NCBI RefSeq assembly: GCF_000182565.1
Contig: NW_015971561.1
Span: 20,945 to 84,944 of the forward strand
Length of the DNA: 64,000 nucleotides
Direction of reading: 5' to 3'
DNA from: Spizellomyces punctatus DAOM BR117
Taxonomy: Eukaryota > Chytridiomycota > Chytridiomycetes > Spizellomycetales > Spizellomycetaceae
Shown here one piece after another: positions 35,175-45,481 of the stretch. The translations under genes were made by a program, and so were the position numbers. The notes under the pieces are model-generated. The model saw only the letters and a list, made by a program, of their open reading frames with translations. It did not search any database and had not been told where the DNA came from. Position 1 is the stretch's first letter. The number at the start of each line of letters is the position of its first letter.

Positions 35175-38100
35175 CTAGCCTGTTACACTATGTCTGGCTG
35201 GTCTGGTGCCCAGCATTGCATAAATGAGACTTCCAACAGCACTTCTGAAAGGAACCCCGTTCATTTCTTGCTGTTCTGCCTCAGTTTGTGGTGACATGGC
35301 CTTGGTGAGCTTCTGGCCATTCTCTAGTGGTGTGGCAACTGGTTTGCTGTTACTCATATTGAATTTCTTCAATGTTTGACCGAGGTACCGCTGTTGGGAG
35401 AGCCAGATTGACCTGTTCGCTCTGTCCCTGACCACTTGAATGCCGAGAAAATGCTCTAACTGGCCCATATCAGCCATCTTGAACTGCTTCTTGAGTTCTT
35501 CTTTGAGTTTTAACAACTCCTGGTTGTCCTTTGATGCCAGAATAAGGTCATCCACATACAGGATAAGGTGGATGCCCATCTTCTTGTTGATGTACAGCCC
35601 GTGGTCTGATTCACACCTTTCAAAGCCAAGTTCTTTGAGTTGCCCATCAATGACTTTGTTCCAGGCTCTTGGAGCTTGCTTTAGCCCATACAAACTCTTC
35701 TTCAGCTTGCAGACAAGTCCATTTGCCGTGGCAAAGCTTTCTGGTTGGTCCATGTAGATGTCCTCCTCAATGGTCCCATTCAAGAATGCTGTTTTGACAT
35801 CCATTTGGTGAATCTCCATGTCCTTCATGGCTGCTAGTGTCAGGACCGTCCTGATGGTTGCAAACTTGACTACTGGGGCAAATGTCTCCTTGTAGTCCAT
35901 TCCTTCAACTTGGGAGTATCCTTTGGCTACCAGTCTGGCCTTGTAGCGCTCTACAGAGCCATCTGACTTGAGTTTCAGCTTGAAAACCCACTTGCAGCCC
36001 ACTGTGGATCTTCCTGGTGGTAGTTTGACTAAGTCCCATGTCTGATTCTCCATCAGAGAGTCATATTCTGCTTTGACAGCTGCCTCCCACTGTTTGGCAT
36101 CATGTCTGGTCCTAGCTTCGGCCAGAGTGCTGGGTTCTTCCTGTGGAACTTCCCCAATGGTGAAGGCAAAAGCCAGATTTGACTGAGTTGGCTTTGCAAT
36201 CCACCACTCTCCCGGTGGTTTGTGAAATCTGGCACTCTTCCTGCTGAGTTCTGGCACTTCCTCAGCATCCTGGAAGTCGTCCCCATCATCTTCTGATGCT
36301 GAAGAGTTGTCTGGAGTGATGCTGGATGGTCTCTGAGTCTCTTCAACCGTCCCTAGCCCTTCTTGGTTGTCCAAGAATGAAGGCTCCCCTCCCAGAGGCA
36401 TCTGTAGCTCTTGGTCTTGCTGTGGTACACTCTGCAGTCGCTGCTGAGTGCTCCACATCAAGTTTTCATCAAAGATGACATCCCTTGACATGACAACTTG
36501 GTTCATTTCAGGTACCCACAGTCTGTAGGCCTTACTCTGAGTGCTGTAGCCGACCATGACTGCCTTCTTGGCCTTCTCATCAAGTTTTGACCGCTTTTCC
36601 TTTGGAATATGAGTGTAGGCCATGCAGCCAAACACTCTGAGGTGCTGGAGATCTGGTTTACTGCCTGTAAACTCTTGAAATGGTGTTGATTGGTTGCTGA
36701 GTGCTGCAGTGGGGCTCCTGTTCCTGAGATAGACCACTGTCATGATTGCCTCGCCCCAGAACTTGTAGCTGAGTCCACTGTGGTGCAGCATGCACCTTCC
36801 CATTTCCACCAGCATCCTGTTCATCCTCTCAGCAACACCATTCTGCTTTGGTGTGTAGGGGGTGCTGAATTGCTGCTGAATTCCCTTCAGTTTGCAGAAT
36901 TTCTTGAATTCCTCGCCCACATACTCTCCCCCATTGTCTGATCTGAGAGTTTTGATCTTCTGCCCCATGAAGTTGGTTGCCCAGGCCTCAAACTCCTTGA
37001 ATTTGCTGAGAACCTCACTCTTCTCCTTCAGAAGATAAACTGCCATCATCCTTGACTTGTCATCAATGAATGTGACAAAGTACTTTGCCCCACCATGACT
37101 TGGTGTCTTCATGGGCCCACACACATCACTGTGAACCACCCCCAGCAGTAGAGCCGCTCTAGCTGCTTCTCCCTTTGGAAAGGGACGCCTGGTGATCTTT
37201 CCAATGGCACAGGCTTCACATGGTGATGTTTCTGTGTGATTCTTGACCTCCAGACCGCTTCCCAGCTGGTTCCTAGCCAAGATTTTGATGCTGTTGATGT
37301 TCAGGTGTCCTAACCTGCGATGCCAGAGGTCCAAACTCATTCCAGAGGCTATGTTTGCATGTTCTCTTGCATGAAACATGTATAGACCGCCCCCTAGAGT
37401 TCCCTGGATTGCTTCCTGGCCGTCTGAAGTCTTGATACAGCATCCCTTGCTGCCAAACTCAACTTTGGCACCGTTTTCAGTGGCTCTTCTTACTGAAAAC
37501 AAGTTCTTTTCAAGCTTGGGAACAAACCACACATCTCTGAGGGTACAGAATCGGTTTCTGCCTGTCTCAAGTGTGATCTGGCCCTTCCCTATTGCCTGAA
37601 CTGTTCTGTTGTCCGCCAGATGGACTTGAATTGGTGACATCTCCATGTAATTGGTCATCCAATCCTTCCTGTGTGACATGTGCTGTGAAGCACCCGAGTC
37701 CACAATCCACCAGACTGCTCCCAGAGAGGTTTTGGTGTCATCTCCCGATTGAGCAAAGAATAGGAACTCATTCTGAGTTGCCTGACTGGTGCTGGCTTGA
37801 TTGGCTTGTTGTTTGGTGTCCGCCAGAAACTTCCTGCAGTCCTTCTTGAAGTGACCCTTCTTGTTGCAATAGAAGCACTTCCCTGCTATCTTCTTGGTCC
37901 CACCATGCTTGCCAACCTTCTGCCCGCCATCCCTGCTGAAAAAGGCCTTCCCTTTGCTATCTCCTTCACTCCCAGCTTCCTTCCTGCGTGTTTCTTCATG
38001 CAAAAGCCGTGATGTGAGGAATTCCAGCGTCAGAGAATCACTCCTGGCCTCCAAAGACACCACCAGCTGTTCATAACTCTCTGGTAGGCTGTAGAGTAGG

Positions 38101-38549
38101 GTGATGACTTGGTCTTCTTCACTGACTGGCGCCCCAATGGCCTCCAACTGCTGAGCCATTGTCCTGACCGTGTTTATGTGTCCCAACATGCCCCCAGTGC
38201 CGTCTTCCATCTTCAGAGTGAGGAATTTCCTCCTTAGATAGAGCCTACTGGCAATTCCCTTCCTTTGGTGGATGTCACTGAGCTTTAACCAGGCCTCCTT
38301 TGCAGTTACAGCGGTCTGTACATGCATGAGTTGGGCATCACTCAGTGACAGAGCAATTACTGCCATTGCCCGCTCATCCCTTCTCCTCCAATCCTTCTCA
38401 GAGGTTCCCTCCATGCTCTCATCCCCCTCAATCACACCCCACAGCCCCTTTTCCTTCAGCAACAGCATCATTTTGAACTTCCAGAGGTGGTAGTTCACAC
38501 CATTGAACTTTTCCATCGTGAGTTTGGTGTCCAAGTCCATGTTTGACAT
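35175..38549 (-). CDS. gag-pol: Copia D3 gag-pol polyprotein, 3' truncated
   Basis: A single open frame of 1124 residues starts at ATG 38549. In order it has a UBN2-type gag (residues 1-220), a zinc knuckle CFYCNKKGHFKKDC (225-238), a protease with DSGA (284-287), GAG-pre-integrase, an integrase core with the D, D, E motifs (about 440-620), and RT (about 840-1080) with YVDDLILASK. Only RNase H is missing; the last residues come from the truncated end and LTR sequence. No stop interrupts it, so the copy is young, but without RNase H and a 3' LTR it cannot transpose on its own. Confidence 0.9.
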   Translation of the reverse strand: MSNMDLDTKLTMEKFNGVNYHLWKFKMMLLLKEKGLWGVIEGDESMEGTSEKDWRRRDERAMAVIALSLSDAQLMHVQTAVTAKEAWLKLSDIHQRKGIASRLYLRRKFLTLKMEDGTGGMLGHINTVRTMAQQLEAIGAPVSEEDQVITLLYSLPESYEQLVVSLEARSDSLTLEFLTSRLLHEETRRKEAGSEGDSKGKAFFSRDGGQKVGKHGGTKKIAGKCFYCNKKGHFKKDCRKFLADTKQQANQASTSQATQNEFLFFAQSGDDTKTSLGAVWWIVDSGASQHMSHRKDWMTNYMEMSPIQVHLADNRTVQAIGKGQITLETGRNRFCTLRDVWFVPKLEKNLFSVRRATENGAKVEFGSKGCCIKTSDGQEAIQGTLGGGLYMFHAREHANIASGMSLDLWHRRLGHLNINSIKILARNQLGSGLEVKNHTETSPCEACAIGKITRRPFPKGEAARAALLLGVVHSDVCGPMKTPSHGGAKYFVTFIDDKSRMMAVYLLKEKSEVLSKFKEFEAWATNFMGQKIKTLRSDNGGEYVGEEFKKFCKLKGIQQQFSTPYTPKQNGVAERMNRMLVEMGRCMLHHSGLSYKFWGEAIMTVVYLRNRSPTAALSNQSTPFQEFTGSKPDLQHLRVFGCMAYTHIPKEKRSKLDEKAKKAVMVGYSTQSKAYRLWVPEMNQVVMSRDVIFDENLMWSTQQRLQSVPQQDQELQMPLGGEPSFLDNQEGLGTVEETQRPSSITPDNSSASEDDGDDFQDAEEVPELSRKSARFHKPPGEWWIAKPTQSNLAFAFTIGEVPQEEPSTLAEARTRHDAKQWEAAVKAEYDSLMENQTWDLVKLPPGRSTVGCKWVFKLKLKSDGSVERYKARLVAKGYSQVEGMDYKETFAPVVKFATIRTVLTLAAMKDMEIHQMDVKTAFLNGTIEEDIYMDQPESFATANGLVCKLKKSLYGLKQAPRAWNKVIDGQLKELGFERCESDHGLYINKKMGIHLILYVDDLILASKDNQELLKLKEELKKQFKMADMGQLEHFLGIQVVRDRANRSIWLSQQRYLGQTLKKFNMSNSKPVATPLENGQKLTKAMSPQTEAEQQEMNGVPFRSAVGSLIYAMLGTRPARHSVTG

Positions 38550-39240
38550 GTCTGAGCTGATTTGGTGAGTGGATTTGTTGTTGGGGAAGAGGTGAAATCA
38601 TTCTGGTATGGTAGGTGGTCCAAATATGAGGTTGGGAAGAAGATAGGTCCGTCAGGAAGATGGTGTGGCCATCAGAAAAGAGATTTGAAGCAGGAAAATA
38701 TCAGTGACAGCTATCAGGGCTCATAACCTATTGAACTTAGCGCTTGGAACACTGATTTCCCGTGTAGAAATCACTTCTGAAAGGCCTAGTAATGCCTGTG
38801 GCCGCTAGTAAGACTTCTGGGTCCAGTAACTTGTGGGATAACACGCTTGTATTAATCCAGAGATGTTCAAAAGCCCCCTTTATATAACCCAGTACATTCT
38901 CCAGCCTCCCTCCGCCTTTGTTTACTGTTTACATGCTTCAGCCCACTTGTTTACATGCTCAGCCATGCTCAGCAGTGCTCAGCATCTTCAGCCATGCCTT
39001 GGCAAACATTACCTGAAGATCTAGATCATCACAAACCTTCCAGACCTTCTAAGAGTGCTTACATGATGATTTACCCCTTTAAATCATTCCCACACGCGTC
39101 TGTGGTCATTCTGATTACTCTAAGTCCAATTCCCCACGTTGTAACTTAGCCAAATCAGATGTGAACTGTCTAATGACATCCCAGCATGATCTCACATGAT
39201 TTATAGATCATATAGCGTGGTTTAAGCCTGAATCTCAACA
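35188..39240 (-). mobile_element. Copia copy D3: 5' LTR, full gag and most of pol
   Basis: The 5' LTR is 38729-39240. The primer binding site follows directly: the plus strand at about 38711-38728 reads ATCAGGGCTCATAACC, the anticodon arm of an initiator methionine tRNA. The leader and one long frame follow. The 3' end is missing because RNase H is cut at 35188 by the LTR of element C. Confidence 0.92.
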
Positions 39241-39932
39241 TGAGGTAGGCAAATATTTGTGGGCCTCCCATATTTATAACCTTCTATAAGATATAAGATA
39301 TATAAAATAAACAGCTTTTCTATAATATAACTAGAGTATAATATAGCTTAATCTACCTGGTCACCTGATAACACTAATATCTATAAGTAGCTCAAGTACA
39401 ATACTATTATATGCACATTAGACAAGCCCAATTACCCTCCCTTTTTACAGTATTTGTTTCTAACAACAGAGAGAGGCAAGTTGCAGCAGGCAGACATACC
39501 CAAGAGGAACATTATAGCCTAACTCTAGCTTTCCTACTACTAGCTTTTTGTTAATCAAAACCTGGCCACATGAAGTCTGGACTAATTTCTCATGTGTTCA
39601 CCACCAAAATCCACCTCACCTCTCACCCCCACAGGAATGTGGTGAAGAAAGAATTTTGGCTTCTGTTACACTATGGTGGAGTCCCATGTGGGTGTTGGTG
39701 GTTTCTCAAATTTACCATGAGACCATTGGTTTTTGAAATGCAATTAATTGGTGTGAGTAAGTATGATCTTTCTCTTGACAAATCTGCCATTATCCAGCAT
39801 AGCTGCATGCACAAGCCACTCAGCTCATGTCTGCTGCCATTATGGAGAGAGGACATCAATGGTGATAGCTTTGTAGAAAGTGTAAATCTATTATGTGAAA
39901 TGGAGCTTTGAAAACTGCGCTGTAAATCTATT
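39241..39932. other. AT-rich spacer between the TE nest and the first host gene
   Basis: The first about 200 bp are very AT-rich with TATA-like runs. The rest has short chance frames only. It may hold a decayed element or the 3' flank of the polyprenol reductase gene, but I see nothing I can name. Confidence 0.5.
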
Positions 39933-41075
39933 CTAGAAAATGAAGGGTACCACTCTTTTCCAGCCTTTCGGTAGTTTATCTCCAAACCGGTGCTTATACC
40001 ATTTCCATTGCTGGTCAGCAGCTACTCCCAAGTCTACGACTACCCAAACTATATTTAGGATGCACGTCAAATTACGCCATCTTGTCAGTGCACCGAAGCT
40101 GATATAGATGATCACTTCGAAAAGGTAATGAGGACAGGCAACATAATTAAACCATTCTCCACGCGGCAGGTTGTAGGAAGGTATTGATGAGACAGCGCCG
40201 GGCGATGGCGTCGCTGGACGTAGTGTTGCAAGATGAACATGTACTTTGTACTGCTGGACTGACGCCCAGACGAATAGTAGTAAAGCAAGTATGTGATGCA
40301 TACATAAGTTTGCGGTAATGTGCAAGAGAATGCTTTGAGATTCTTGTACAGGGTTTTCAAGGATTAACCAAGAGTTGCGTTTTGGGATAAGCCATGATTG
40401 GTACTCACCCATACGACCCCAATCTTCAACAGCACTCCAGCCCTCAATACCAACCGCGATTGGTGTCACGAGGTAGTAAAGCAGTCCCACTACGTAGTGT
40501 GCTGCATGCATTCTCGCGCTGCTAGGTTTTGCAATAAAAGAGCACTCGTATAGTCGTCTGATCATTTGAATAATCATCATGAAGGAAGCGATAAAGACCT
40601 CTAATGGAGCTACATATGTGGAGTCCATTATGAATTCCAGGTGCGACTTTGGCAGGGACACAAAGAAAGACGCCAAAGAGCCCCGACAGTGTCCCGACGC
40701 CGTTGAAACCGGGCAATCATGACTAGCCAACAGTGCGATCTCCCAGAGACCCCACAGTGACCAAGCTAATCCTAACGTGTAGAAATGGCTGAAAAAAGAT
40801 TTTGGGACCGAGAGTGAGTCTCTTAGAAAGACGAGAGCCCAATTGTCATTATCACGGGCTTTTTGAGAAAGAGTGGCCGCTTGCGGCACGCTGTCGTGGG
40901 TATTGGGGTCGCGAACAAGCGACTTTCCATAAGGTAAAAGAGCCAGTCGCAGGAAGGGAATCGTGCAACACAACAGAACGGATACCGATGCAAGAATATA
41001 GAATGCCCGGCAGAAGATTATCGCGAGAGTATAGTCTGCGTTGTCATCGCTGCGGGTCACGATCGCGGTGGGCAT
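39933..41075 (-). CDS. Polyprenol reductase (SRD5A3/DFG10-like)
   Basis: This is a multi-span ER membrane protein of the steroid 5-alpha-reductase family, whose SRD5A3/Dfg10 branch works in dolichol formation for N-glycosylation. The C-terminal block is typical: NYVACPHYLFEVIIYISFG, then a span with Asn/Asp, then DQQWKWYKHRF and the end KGWKRVVPFIF. Start is ATG 41075. A 66-nt stretch (40343-40408; GTGAGTACC...TGTACAAG) has intron ends and keeps frame, so it is probably an in-frame intron; splicing gives about 358 residues. It is the first host gene right of the TE nest. Confidence 0.82.
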   Translation of the reverse strand: MPTAIVTRSDDNADYTLAIIFCRAFYILASVSVLLCCTIPFLRLALLPYGKSLVRDPNTHDSVPQAATLSQKARDNDNWALVFLRDSLSVPKSFFSHFYTLGLAWSLWGLWEIALLASHDCPVSTASGHCRGSLASFFVSLPKSHLEFIMDSTYVAPLEVFIASFMMIIQMIRRLYECSFIAKPSSARMHAAHYVVGLLYYLVTPIAVGIEGWSAVEDWGRMGEYQSWLIPKRNSWLILENPVQESQSILLHITANLCMHHILALLLFVWASVQQYKVHVHLATLRPATPSPGAVSSIPSYNLPRGEWFNYVACPHYLFEVIIYISFGALTRWRNLTCILNIVWVVVDLGVAADQQWKWYKHRFGDKLPKGWKRVVPFIF

Positions 41076-41706
41076 TTGCGCCAGATCGTGAGGCCATGAC
41101 GGCCAGCGGAAACAGAGTCAAGTGCACGTGACCGAAACTCTCAAGGAGTGTTAGGTAATTACCTGCGCCACATCGGGGATGGTCTTATTCATCCATCCTC
41201 ACAAATCTGGGAGCATCTCGAGGCTCAATCACATATTTTAAGGAACTAGGTTTCTTTGGAACCACGAGCATCAAGATCGCGGGCACGTTGATGCATGGTT
41301 AGACTGACCAGATATCCCCTCGTCATGGAACTTCCAGAACCTGGTCAGCGCTATGATCTCTGCTGAGGGTCTTTGTTTATACTTTTGCGCTTCTCGGAGA
41401 ATAAAAAATCCAGGCCAGCAGCGAATGCATTGTTAATGTAGGATACACAAACCCGTGGCGATTCGTCGTGCTGTCCCTTGTGACATGCATTCGCCGAGGC
41501 ATCTGATCCTTACCCATTTCATGCAACTGCCGGTCCGTTGCAGCACGGGGATTTTCAATCCATTTTTCCATCAGTCCTAGCAGCTGCTTCATTGAGCTCT
41601 GTACTTCCACTTTGCGACCTATCTGAGCTGCCTTTAACTGTTTAAATCGCAGCAGCACCAGAGGTCTTCAGTCCGACCAGCCCCCACGGCCCTTGTCCGC
41701 CAAAAT
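41076..41706. other. Divergent promoter region, polyprenol reductase / Q-rich gene
   Basis: The roughly 630-bp spacer lies between two divergent genes. A minus-strand open stretch (41377-41658, 93 residues, starting at GTG) has protein-like composition but no ATG at a sensible place and no family I know. No repeat is present. Confidence 0.4.
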
Positions 41707-43709
41707 ATGAAAACACCTGCTACTCACATACAGTCAGCAGTTGTAATGCCACATGCTACAGCAACCGAAGCAGCAAAAGCACAGACGAGGCTGACGCCTC
41801 TGGCACCAAAACTGGAAATTCACGACGTGAGTATCTGTAATGATGTCCGTCAATGTTACAATTCCGCCAGCTTATTCCAGGCATGTTAAAGGCATACCAG
41901 CCGCGGACGGCAGTGGTCCCAGGGATGTCCGTTATGGACGCCTACGCTCAAGTTGCCCAAATGCAGATGGCAGCAGCCGCTGCTGCTTTGGCCGGCGCAC
42001 CCAACGTTCAATCTGCACCCCATATGGCCCGAAAACGAACCAGCAGCGATGGGAACGCCACGGCAATGCAGATGCCATATGGAGCATCTCCGTATTTGTG
42101 GACAACTCAAATGTATGATCCGATGACTACAGCAATCGCTGCAGACCCCGGCGCTGTTGCGGCCCATTTCCAGGCCCAACAGGCTGCGGCGGCCGCACAG
42201 TACATGTATGCACCGATGATAATGCCGGGGATGAACATACCACATGGAGCGATCTCTGAACAGCATGTGAACGGAGAGCATTCGTATCTTCATCATGGCG
42301 AAGCCCCGCTTTCTCCGCATAAAAAGGCCAAAACGGGAGGCAAAGCATTTTCTAAGGACGCAAACAATGCAAACGGATCCGGTCAAAATGGCCGAGGCAA
42401 ATATTCTCTGCGGCAAAGACTGAAGTTAAGGGTTCAGCAACGAGAAGAATTAGAAGGTCTTTTGAAACAAGGAGGCAGAAGCAGGTCTCCTAAGAACAGT
42501 CCCATGTCGGCAGATGGCAGGCATCCTCATGGAGGCCACAATGATTTGTCACTCACTCCCGAAAACCGTGCGGCTCTTCGCACCAACATCCAGAAACGGC
42601 TAAAGCTTCGTATGCTTGTGAAAGGCACCTTGTCCCCGGAAGAAGCGAATCTTTCACCAGAAGACATACAAGAGATTAGTTCACAAATACCCCTCCCAGG
42701 GTCTTTCGACCCAGTTGTCGCTGCTGCATCCGTTCAACAACATCAACAGCACCGGCAGCAGCAACAGCAACAGCAACAGCAGCAACAACAGCATCAACTC
42801 GCTCAGCTGCAGATGTTGCAACAATCTGCCATGTATGCGCAGGGCATGATGCCCTACACGGTCCCATACGGTTATCAAGTTGTCTATCCTTATAGCGGAA
42901 TGCCAATGCCACTCCCGGCAATGCAAAATCAGATGAGTGAAGGTCAAGTACCTATGGGTCATATGCAAATCTATGCCCACCATCAAGAACAACATCATTC
43001 GATACAGAATGACCAGCCTAATTCACACGAAAACTCCAGCTCAGCGCCGACTCATTCCCAAGAGGCGTCCCCAGATCACCCTCACTCTCTAAGTCAAGAT
43101 GTCACCATGACTGACGCCCCGCAAGACCACGATCAGGATACCACAGTTGTCCCAGCATATTACCCAACTGCCGATCGTCGGTTCTCGTGGACGCTGCCGT
43201 TTCCGGGTGATACTCGACGGTTCTCATTTTCTCTGCTTTCCAACCAACTTTTCCCTTTCCCTTCTCACGGTTTTGTCATCTCTCCTTCCAATTTTGAAGA
43301 AGAAAAGCAGGAGGGTGAGCGAGCACCCGCTGGCCGAGGCGAACAAGAAAACGACCAACGAATATCCGACTCGGCGGACGCTGGTACACCACTCAATATG
43401 CCAACGCTTACCCTACCCGCAAACGCTGCATCACCTACCATTTCACCCACCTCTCCACCACCCTCTTCGTCACCCGTTCACTCTCCGACCAATGTCGACA
43501 GCAATAACAATGCTGGCCACCAGAAACCGAATTCACCAAAACCAAATGACACAGATTTTTCAAAGTCCAAGGGTACAAGCCCTCAGGCGGCAGAACCTCT
43601 TGTTTCACCGGCGCCGGCAGGTCCGTTCGTCGGTGCTCCAGCGTGGTGGGGCTGGCAGTCGTTCACCTTACCAGCAGATGCCTTGTTGCCGAATGGACCA
43701 CCAGAGTGA
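41707..43709 (+). CDS. Glutamine/proline-rich low-complexity protein, probably nuclear
   Basis: Exon 1 is 41707-41826 (40 codons). A short intron 41827-41870 (GTGAGT...CGCCAG) joins it in phase to the long second exon, giving about 652 residues. Alternatively translation starts inside exon 2. The protein has Ala-rich and Met/Ala-rich stretches, a polyglutamine tract (42740-42800, CAG/CAA), Ser/Pro-rich regions and two related basic-helical segments, LRQRLKLRVQQREELE and IQKRLKLRMLVKG, followed by an acidic SPEE/SPED stretch. It ends with a Trp-containing motif. I know no family for it; composition suggests a transcriptional regulator or RNA-binding factor, which is inference. Confidence 0.7.
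42740..42800 (+). repeat. CAG/CAA repeat coding for polyglutamine
   Basis: A run of mixed CAG/CAA codons, with a few CAT, codes for the Gln/His tract in the low-complexity protein. Mixed codons would limit slippage. Confidence 0.9.
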
Positions 43710-44031
43710 GGATTTTGTAGGTCGGCCATTAAGCGATGATGATAATCGAGAAAATTCTGAGTGCGGGAAATGCAATAAACTCTTTATCTTGTTAAGTAGT
43801 GTACGGCCTGCTGCAGGTCCTTTTCTGATGTTTGTTGTTGGGAAGAGCTTAGTTGTAATCAATGTTCATGTTATTCCTCATATGTGCGGGTTCTGAGGAG
43901 GTTTTTTGGCTCCATTTCTAATATGTAGCATTATTCTACCGGGGAAAAATTACAGAATATACGCATGAGGTAATTAAGATAAACATATAAATAGGAGATC
44001 TACAGTAATATTGATCTTGAAATCGCCTCGG
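43710..44031. other. 3' intergenic spacer
   Basis: The spacer lies between two convergent genes. It is AT-rich, with AATAAA-like motifs near 43773 and polyadenylation-type sequence on both strands. No gene is seen. Confidence 0.5.
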
Positions 44032-45481
44032 TCATGTCTGTTCAGCCATCGCCAACAACTCGTCTCCGGAGAACGATGGTGGTCTCTCCGGCCTCTCAGC
44101 CTCAATCTTCCTAATCATTTTGTCTATAGCACTGTTCATGGGGGTGCTGACGCCATGCTCTTCCGCAAGTTTCAGAATCTCGCCATTAAGGTAGGCAATC
44201 TCCGTCGGACGTTTCAATAAGAGGTCGTCGTACTTTTTGTTTACCAGAGGCGGTCATTAGTGCTTATTACTATGAATGAATCACATATTGCACGCCGCCG
44301 TCACATACCATTGAGGACATTGCCCGCTCATCAATTCCTAATACTGCGGAGGCAATTTGGAAGAAGATCCAATCCGGAAGTCGTAGAATATATGGTACAA
44401 CCCACATGGGGAACGTGAAGAAGGATAATGGCTTTATGTTGGCCACACGATAGCACGCCAATGCTTCATCAATACACCGCGCAAGAACGAGACGGTGCGA
44501 TCGATCCGACTGGGAAAGTGGGGGAGTGAATTAGAGTACCGCACCTCCGGACCTGATGCAGGGAACTTACCAGTTGCGTTCGCAGAGGAACACCACTCAG
44601 CGCATTTGTAGCCTGAACCATTACGCACATTAGTCTTTTCATAGGGCTACGATATTGCTTTGCTCAGGCTCAGGGTACCCACATTCATTAGGTTTAACAG
44701 TAATTTGCCATACAGGATGCCTGCATCGTGCAACAATATTGTAAGTCGGTCGTATAGTACTTTCCCCAATGTCATTTTCACCTCCAGGTACCTTTGATGT
44801 CTGTCGTGAGTTGTGTCGGCATACCAGCCTCAATAAACACTTGAGCAAGCGTCGACGCCTCCTCTCCATCCTCCAGGTGAATTGGTCCAATCGATGCTTG
44901 ATGAAAGTGTCCCCCAGGAAGATGGACAATATTCGTGGGAAACATGCCAGTAATAACCATTGTATTTGGCATATGCTTGCGAATCACTTCCGCATTTTGA
45001 ATACCATTTTGAAGTGTTACAACCTGCAGTAGGGTTACAAAAAGAGTCTGAAGATGACAAAGTTGGTGACCATACCACAACTTTTCCGTCCAAATGCTTA
45101 AAGCTCTGCACGGCTTCCTCTGTTGCATGGGCCTTGACCGTCAAGAATAAAAAGTCTATCACCACCTCTTCCTCAGACTGCACCAGTTCGGATATGTCAG
45201 TCAGAAATTGAACTTCGTCCGCTTGAATGCTAAATGTGTGATTGTAAAAGTCGGAAACGGTTAAAGCACCGGCGTCTTCCAGTTCTTTCCGGAGCCAGGT
45301 TCTGCCGACCCAGCAAACCTGACAGCCAGCGAGGTGCAAAAACGCCTACATGTACAGAAAGTGTTACAACCGCGCTCCACCAATGTGATGCAACTGCCTA
45401 CCGGCAGCAATGCAACAGCAAGAGACATACCCCCACGTAGAGCCCAACATTCCCTGCTCCAACAATTGCAATACGAGCCAT
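44032..45481 (-). CDS. 2-dehydropantoate 2-reductase-like (ketopantoate reductase, ApbA/PanE family)
   Basis: NADPH-dependent reduction of ketopantoate to pantoate (pantothenate/CoA route) is the family role; other ketoacids are possible. My seven-exon model is 45481-45431, 45345-45076, 45023-44792, 44720-44683, 44612-44571, 44509-44309, 44232-44032, with introns of 52-85 nt all GT-AG. It keeps frame throughout and gives 344 residues, normal for the family. It shows the N-terminal nucleotide fold IAIVGAGNVGLYVGAFL, the LTVKAH strand, VVTLQNGIQN, the catalytic-type Lys in YGKLLLNLMN, TNALSG and the C-terminal RPTEIAYLNGEI block. It is divergent from pyruvate carboxylase. Confidence 0.87.

Larger units (their letters stand above)
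15377..35187 (+). mobile_element. Ty3/Gypsy family G2 element C, host of three nested insertions
   Basis: LTRs are 15377-15806 and 30648-30704 plus 34815-35187 (430 bp each once the insertions are removed). The internal region carries a short ORF, gag and pol with chromodomain. It contains a Copia solo LTR (16019-16523), G1-B (17749-26572) and Copia D2 (30705-34809). Coding sequence is strikingly CpG-poor and uses AGA/AGG for Arg. The bases flanking the two outer ends (GGCCC on the left, CTATG on the right) do not match, so no target duplication of C itself is present. Confidence 0.92.
30648..35187 (+). repeat. 3' LTR of element C, split by Copia D2
   Basis: The first 57 bp (30648-30704) follow a purine tract (AAAGTGGGGGAG). 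The remaining 373 bp are 34815-35187, after the second CAAAC. Together they give 430 bp, the same length as the 5' LTR. Confidence 0.92.

Noticed and set aside
39548-39911. Open frames on the plus strand right of the TE nest
   Set aside because: Short overlapping frames in AT-rich DNA without motifs; probably the 3' flank of polyprenol reductase or decayed repeat.
41377-41658. 93-codon minus-strand open frame near the Q-rich gene
   Set aside because: It starts at GTG with a stop just upstream, shows no known motif and lies in a divergent promoter. It could be an exon, but I cannot build a gene.
44155-44161. Separate short plus-strand genes across the ketopantoate reductase locus (44011-44220, 44769-45032)
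   Set aside because: They are reverse readings of the spliced minus-strand gene, whose exons keep frame and family motifs.
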